Of a stretch of DNA of 8,883 nucleotides, positions 5,187 through 8,883 are shown one piece after another; positions within the stretch are counted from its first letter, which is position 1; each line of letters starts with the position of its first letter. Origin of the DNA: an uncultured Clostridia bacterium (GTDB lineage Bacteria > Bacillota > Clostridia > Christensenellales > UBA1242); NCBI GenBank assembly GCA_947089305.1, contig CAMUJQ010000043.1:1-8883 (forward strand). Reading direction: 5' to 3'. The notes below the pieces were generated by a model. The model did no database searches, was not told the origin of the DNA, and saw only the letters and a program-made list of their open reading frames with translations. The position numbers and the translations under genes are program-made.

Positions 5187-5874
5187 TTTTATCCCCAATA
5201 ATTTTATTTATAACAAAAGAAGCAATTGTTACTCCCGCAGCAGCCGGATAATAACTTATTGAAGCAATAATAGCTTTATTTTCATGCTCGATAACTTCAC
5301 CTTTACTAAAAACACAATCAAGTTTTTTAATGCCTCTTTGTTTTAGTTCCTGTCTCATTTTACGAGCAAGTTTATCTCCTTCTGTTTTAAAAATATCAAC
5401 TACGCAAAAATTTGGAATGCTAAATTTATTCCCACTGCCCATTGCTGAAATGATATTAATTTTATTTACACTTGCATAAACACAAAGTGAAACTTTTGCT
5501 TTAACATCATCGATTGCATCTATAATATAATCATATTCGCCTAAATTAAAATCGTCTAAATTATCAGGAGTTAACTTAACTTTAATTTCATTTACTTGAA
5601 TTTGTGGATTAATATCAAAAATTCTTTTTTTGTATTCATCTACTTTGTATGCACCTATATTGGAATTAAGTGCAATTATTTGACGATTAATATTTGTTAC
5701 ATTTATTTTATCAAAATCAACTAGTGTAAGTTCTCCAACCCCTGCACGAGCTAAACACTCAACAGCATAACCGCCTACTCCACCAACACCAAAAACACAA
5801 ATTTTTGAGTTTTTTATTTTATTTAAATTATCTTCCCCAATCAATAATTTTGTTCTATCAAATATTGTTTCCAT
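5179..5874 (-). CDS. tcdA: tRNA threonylcarbamoyladenosine dehydratase (ThiF/E1-like)
   Basis: An E1-like ATP-dependent enzyme that cyclises t6A37 in tRNA to ct6A. The 231 residues match TcdA (CsdL/YgdL) in length and in the N-terminal FDRTKLLIGEDNLNKIKNSKI. The nucleotide loop is GVGGVGG (29-35), followed by VDFDKINVTNINRQ (52-65) with Arg64, Lys77 and the DAIDDVKAK region (119-127). The tail SYYPAAAGVTIASFVINKI (207-225) is typical. Other ThiF/MoeB-like E1 enzymes are less likely given this N-terminus and the lack of zinc-binding Cys pairs. The start is secure by homology because the next Met is near residue 173, yet no Shine-Dalgarno precedes it. Instead an extended -10 box ends 6 bases before the ATG, pointing to a leaderless mRNA. 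It lies 42 bases after sigG with no terminator between, and overlaps the RseC-like gene by 8 bases. Confidence 0.92.
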   Translation of the reverse strand: METIFDRTKLLIGEDNLNKIKNSKICVFGVGGVGGYAVECLARAGVGELTLVDFDKINVTNINRQIIALNSNIGAYKVDEYKKRIFDINPQIQVNEIKVKLTPDNLDDFNLGEYDYIIDAIDDVKAKVSLCVYASVNKINIISAMGSGNKFSIPNFCVVDIFKTEGDKLARKMRQELKQRGIKKLDCVFSKGEVIEHENKAIIASISYYPAAAGVTIASFVINKIIGDKNA

Positions 5875-5880
5875 AAATTA

Positions 5881-5909
5881 AGTATAGCAAATTTCTTAAA
5901 TTAAAACAA
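5881..5909 (-). promoter_or_regulatory. Extended -10 promoter of tcdA giving a leaderless transcript
   Basis: On the minus strand TGCTATACT gives a TG-extended -10 (TATACT 5886-5881) with TTGTTT (5909-5904) 17 bases upstream. Only the six bases TAATTT separate the -10 box from the tcdA ATG, so the predicted first transcribed base is the A of the start codon. Confidence 0.55.
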
Positions 5910-5916
5910 ATAAATA

Positions 5917-6690
5917 TTACATATGTTTAGATATTGAATTTAAAGCACTTTTCTCTAATCTAGAAACTTGTGCTTGACTGATTCCAACTTCTTCACTAAC
6001 TTCAATTTGAGTTTTACCTTGAAAATATCTTAAATTTATAATTTCAAGTTCTCTTTTATCTAATTTATTTAAAGCAGCTTTCAAACCTATATTATCTAAA
6101 ACATTATTACCATCAGATTTTTCATCTTTACAAATTTCAGAAATTAAAGCACTTTCACTATCATTTGAATATGCGTTAGAAAAAATACTCATTGGCTCAA
6201 TTGTAGAATCTAATGCACATGCAACTTCTTTTATATCAAGATTAAGTTCGTTAGCTATGTCCTCTGTGGTTACTTCTCGCTTTTCATTAAGTTCAATTCT
6301 ATCACGAATTAAAAGTGCTTGATACGCAACATCTCTAATACTTCTAGAAACTCTCATACATGTGTTGTCTCGCAAATATCTTCGAATTTCTCCAATTATC
6401 ATAGGAACGGCATAAGTAGAAAATTTAACACCATAACTCATATCAAAATTGTCCACAGCTTTCATTAATCCAATTGTTCCAATTTGAAAAATATCATCTA
6501 TGTTTTCTTTTTTACCAATGAATCTACGTGTTACACTAAGCACTAATTTTAAATTTCCTTGTAAAAATTTTTGCCTACTTTCTTCACTTCCTGCTTTAAT
6601 TTCACGCATTAATGTAAGCGCATCTTCACTAGAAAGCGATTTCAATTTACTTGTGTCAACCCCACTAACAACAACTTTACCTGTAGCCAT
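5917..6690 (-). CDS. sigG: Sporulation sigma factor SigG (late forespore)
   Basis: A 257-residue sigma-70 family factor that directs RNA polymerase to late forespore genes during endospore formation. The N-terminal VSGVDTSKLKSL (8-19) is diagnostic for SigG. Region 2 has NLKLVLSVTRRF (46-57), DDIFQIGTIGLMKAVDNFD (65-83) and the highly conserved VKFSTYAVPMIIGEIRRYLRDN (88-109). Region 3 contains RVSRSIRDVAYQAL (113-126). Region 4.2 ends with GKTQIEVSEEVGISQAQVSRLEKSAL (225-250), the -35-binding helix-turn-helix. The start is the ATG at 6690 behind AAGGGG; eleven codons upstream are also open but lack a ribosome site. All regions look intact. SigG is usually held inactive by SpoIIAB and promoted by SigF, but I see no convincing SigF or SigG boxes. 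It is not beside spoIIGA-sigE in this window, its usual place; the upstream neighbour is a surface protein with its own terminator. Confidence 0.96.
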   Translation of the reverse strand: MATGKVVVSGVDTSKLKSLSSEDALTLMREIKAGSEESRQKFLQGNLKLVLSVTRRFIGKKENIDDIFQIGTIGLMKAVDNFDMSYGVKFSTYAVPMIIGEIRRYLRDNTCMRVSRSIRDVAYQALLIRDRIELNEKREVTTEDIANELNLDIKEVACALDSTIEPMSIFSNAYSNDSESALISEICKDEKSDGNNVLDNIGLKAALNKLDKRELEIINLRYFQGKTQIEVSEEVGISQAQVSRLEKSALNSISKHM

Positions 6691-6737
6691 ATTCTTCCCC
6701 TTTTGTAAGTTAAGTTTTAGCAAAATTTGGGAAAATA

Positions 6738-6751
6738 TACAAAATTTTGTA
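6738..6751. repeat. 14-bp perfect palindrome upstream of sigG
   Basis: TACAAAATTTTGTA is its own reverse complement and lies 48 bases upstream of the sigG ATG, where a promoter or operator is expected. A partial copy (CAAAATTT) recurs at 6721-6728. In such AT-rich DNA, chance is a serious alternative. Confidence 0.35.
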
Positions 6752-6772
6752 GAAAAATTTAAAATTGAATAT

Positions 6773-6801
6773 AAAAAAACAACTTAATTAAAAGTTGTTT
6801 T
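6773..6801 (-). terminator. Intrinsic terminator of the DUF4832 gene
   Basis: A 10-bp perfect stem (AAAACAACTT 6776-6785 with AAGTTGTTTT 6792-6801) around a 6-base loop ends on the minus strand in seven T's. It overlaps the stop codon of the gene it ends and isolates sigG transcription from it. Confidence 0.85.
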
Positions 6802-8752
6802 ATTTATTAATTGTGATATTACCAATTAAATTAGCATTAAGTGTTTCGCTCCAAAGTGCATTACTATTTGCAAATCTTAAATTATAAATAGTTCCATCTG
6901 CAGTTTCGTCACCATATAAAGTTATATACACCTTATAATTTCCATTCGCTAAATTCATGTTAACTGAAGCTGTATATTCAGCTTCTCCATTATAGTCTGT
7001 TATTTCTTGAGTTGCAACAACATTGTTAGACTCATCAACAAATGAAAGTTTTGCCTTTTTATTTTTTGTTAAGTTTCCAAAACCAACATTATCAATTTTT
7101 AAACTAATATTTAAACTATCATATTTGTTTGTGTAATTAAATGTAGATTCTTTTAAAACATATCTATAACCTAAATGGTTTTGAATGTAAGTAAATGCTG
7201 TTTGATTATTATAAACGTCATTAGGATCATCTTCATTGTTATAAACTTGTTCATTTCTCCATTTATCTATAACAATAGTATCATAGTTAATATCCAAATA
7301 ACTTAAATGTAAATTTCTCATTTCAGGTAAACATCCATCAATGTGTTGCAATGCTGGATTACCTGAATTATAAATCATTTCTCCTCCCATTGGAGTATTA
7401 TAAGTAAATTGCATTAAAAATTTAATAACATCTGCTCTTCTATCATTAACGCCTTCAATTGCCTCATAGGTCCCAAGGTCAATCCAGTTTGCCATAATAG
7501 CATCATTATAAAAACCAAGTCTTTCAGTTTTACTATTAAAAACAACTTGTTTATTTGCAGCAATGTCAGCGCCAGTTATACCCATATAATTGAAAATCAT
7601 TGAAGGTTTTCTAACTAAAATTTTTAAATTTGTAGTTTCGCTTAAAAACTTTTCAATTAATTCATTATAATGAGTTGTTGTCATATAACTTGAGTTTGAA
7701 GTCATTTCACCCCAAGAACCAATCATACCAGCTTCAACAGCTGTTATAGTACTTTCAAAATTATTTAATACACTACAAACTTGCGCAACATGTGTTAATA
7801 AAACATTCCATGCTGGCTCGCCTGGGAATGCGCCATCATAACTTGGATGATAACTAAACCTCACAATTAAATTCTTTTTGTGGCTTTTATATATATTCAA
7901 TTCTTCTTCAAGGAAATTTAATGCAGCTTCAGTTAATTCAAGATCTCCCGATCCATTTACTTTTCCAGAAAAGTCACTAATATCAATTTTTAATTGAAAA
8001 AGTTGATGTTCAACAGTATTCCAATCAATTAAACTAGTATTACTTGAAACTTTTCCATTTGGCCCAATGCGAATAAATACTGGGAAGTAAAAACCTTGGT
8101 CAGGATTGTTTATTTTAGCAACACTTTCAGTGTAATCTAAATCTTGTTTAATATTATAATTAAGAACAGGACTTTCACTAGTTAAATTCCATTTTATGTC
8201 ACCAGTAAAAGTTGCATCTTTAGCTTTGTTTTCTACTGCAACTTTAATATAAAAATCTGCAACTCCATCTGCAGTATCTGTTGCTGCAGGAACATTTAAA
8301 ATACTTTTTGTTTCTATATAAGTTGTGCCATCTATCGAATAAGTTGTTTTTATATTTTTATCCTCTACACCTGTGTCATCATAGGTCATTTCAGCATAAT
8401 AAACTTTATCTCTCTTATTAGTAAAAGTGTATTTAAAAACAACAAAATAATTTTCACTATTAAGATTAATATCGTTTGGTGTTAAAGTTTTATCTCCCTC
8501 AATTTCCCCATTAAACACAATTTTATTTCCATTACTGTTTGTTAACGGAGTTTCAGTTCCTGTTTCACCAACTTTATATGTTGCTGTTGCTTGTCCATAA
8601 ATACCACTAGCTGTATAGCTTACATTAATATCAGATTGTACATTTTGATTTATACTAGCAAGCACTAATAATGTTGTTACAAGACCAATAATAATTGCTG
8701 CTAAAATTGCAAAACCTGTAATTACTAATTTTTTTGATACTGCTTGTGACAT
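6800..8752 (-). CDS. Exported or membrane-anchored DUF4874/DUF4832 surface protein
   Basis: The 650-residue product has a short basic N-terminus (SKK) and one hydrophobic helix (about 10-33) ending VLAS, either a type II anchor or a signal peptide cleaved after Val-Leu-Ala. Residues about 35-200 are a Thr/Asn-rich beta module (starting NQNVQSDINVSYTASG) with many short strands, a likely stalk or surface domain. Residues about 205-375 resemble DUF4874, a TIM-barrel-like domain: NNPDQGFYFPV (215-225), RFSYHPSYDG (298-307) and GMIGSWGEM (342-350). Residues about 376-530 match DUF4832: RLGFYNDAIMANWIDLGTYE (411-430), PMGGEMIY (454-461) and HLSYLDINYD (482-491). An Ig-like beta domain closes the chain (535-648). 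Such barrels suggest glycan binding or hydrolysis, but the activity is unproven. The start at 8752 is fixed by AAGGAG 9 bases upstream; the 18 open codons before it include the SD and are untranslated. It is a single-gene unit with its own promoter and terminator. Confidence 0.85.
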   Translation of the reverse strand: MSQAVSKKLVITGFAILAAIIIGLVTTLLVLASINQNVQSDINVSYTASGIYGQATATYKVGETGTETPLTNSNGNKIVFNGEIEGDKTLTPNDINLNSENYFVVFKYTFTNKRDKVYYAEMTYDDTGVEDKNIKTTYSIDGTTYIETKSILNVPAATDTADGVADFYIKVAVENKAKDATFTGDIKWNLTSESPVLNYNIKQDLDYTESVAKINNPDQGFYFPVFIRIGPNGKVSSNTSLIDWNTVEHQLFQLKIDISDFSGKVNGSGDLELTEAALNFLEEELNIYKSHKKNLIVRFSYHPSYDGAFPGEPAWNVLLTHVAQVCSVLNNFESTITAVEAGMIGSWGEMTSNSSYMTTTHYNELIEKFLSETTNLKILVRKPSMIFNYMGITGADIAANKQVVFNSKTERLGFYNDAIMANWIDLGTYEAIEGVNDRRADVIKFLMQFTYNTPMGGEMIYNSGNPALQHIDGCLPEMRNLHLSYLDINYDTIVIDKWRNEQVYNNEDDPNDVYNNQTAFTYIQNHLGYRYVLKESTFNYTNKYDSLNISLKIDNVGFGNLTKNKKAKLSFVDESNNVVATQEITDYNGEAEYTASVNMNLANGNYKVYITLYGDETADGTIYNLRFANSNALWSETLNANLIGNITINK

Positions 8753-8818
8753 TTGTTCATTCTCCTTAGTTTTATATTGCGCTTGCTTGCTATAACTATG
8801 CAGCACTTTAAAAAGTCT

Positions 8819-8847
8819 ATTAAGTAATTAATTCCTTTAAATATCAA
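8819..8847 (-). promoter_or_regulatory. Probable promoter of the DUF4832 gene
   Basis: On the minus strand TTGATA (8847-8842, five of six to consensus) is followed after 17 bases by CTTAAT (8824-8819, four of six). The start would be near 8812, leaving a leader of about 60 nt. The -35 box is inside the 22-bp inverted repeat. A weaker alternative -10 (CATAGT/TATAGC) lies near 8800-8789. Confidence 0.4.
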
Positions 8848-8861
8848 TTTAAATTGATATT
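8840..8861. repeat. 22-bp perfect inverted repeat, candidate operator
   Basis: AATATCAATTT at 8840-8850 is followed directly by its exact reverse complement at 8851-8861, with no spacer. It covers the predicted -35 box of the DUF4832 gene, the position expected of a repressor site. A loopless hairpin is unlikely as RNA, so a dimeric protein site is the better reading. There is no gene visible further upstream in the window. Confidence 0.5.
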
Positions 8862-8883
8862 ACTTTGTTAAAATAATTTTACA

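Noticed and set aside
5187..5198. TTG start for the RseC-like protein
   Set aside because: There is no SD in front of the TTG, while the ATG at 5186 has GGGGA at proper spacing and matches the family N-terminus.
6691..6723. N-terminal extension of SigG (MLKLNLQKGKN)
   Set aside because: These codons contain the AAGGGG ribosome site for the ATG at 6690, and SigG proteins begin close to the GVDTSKL motif.
8781..8790. Short tandem GCAAGCAAGC repeat in the DUF4832 leader
   Set aside because: There are only two and a half units of four bases; too short to treat as a functional repeat or CRISPR-like element.
8753..8806. N-terminal extension of the DUF4832 protein (MLHSYSK...)
   Set aside because: The extension codes through the SD, has no ribosome site of its own, and would put about 18 polar residues before the basic start of the signal/anchor.

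Overview
The window is very AT-rich and almost fully packed with short genes, nearly all on the minus strand. A forespore sigma factor (SigG), a compact bacterial EF-Ts, YrzB-like and RuvX genes, strong AAGGAGG ribosome binding sites and near-universal TAA stops point to a low-GC, spore-forming member of the Firmicutes of clostridial type. The species cannot be named from the sequence alone.

Layout. (1) 1-1250, plus strand: the end of an ABC exporter gene, interrupted by an in-frame TAA at 162-164. The ATP-binding half downstream is complete. A bidirectional terminator at 1251-1280 separates it from the convergent genes that follow. (2) 2970-1292, minus strand: the rpsB-tsf operon (ribosomal protein S2 and EF-Ts), with its own promoter and a structured leader of about 117 nt. 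(3) 4049-2954, minus: a tight operon of an 8Fe ferredoxin, ruvX and a DUF1292 (YrzB-like) gene. The stop and start codons abut or overlap, and it ends in a terminator just upstream of the rpsB promoter. (4) 6690-4059, minus: sigG, tcdA (ThiF/E1-like), an RseC-family membrane protein, a thioredoxin with a WCNPC active site and a 91-residue membrane-anchored Cys-pair protein, ending in a terminator. tcdA also appears to have its own extended -10 promoter placed so that its mRNA would be leaderless. (5) 8752-6800, minus: a 650-residue exported or membrane-anchored DUF4874/DUF4832 protein, with a 22-bp perfect inverted repeat over its probable -35 box and a terminator at its stop codon.

How the genes work together. 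Block 2 serves translation. Block 3 pairs chromosome maintenance (RuvX) with an electron carrier. Block 4 combines late forespore transcription, tRNA t6A modification and thiol/redox proteins. Block 5 is a surface protein with a predicted carbohydrate-related barrel. No tRNA, rRNA, CRISPR array, insertion sequence or phage gene was seen. No gene-free stretch exceeds about 180 bases. I found no clear new multi-gene system. The items most worth a second look are the leaderless tcdA start, the nonsense-split ABC exporter, the surface protein with its operator-like palindrome, and the redox cluster.
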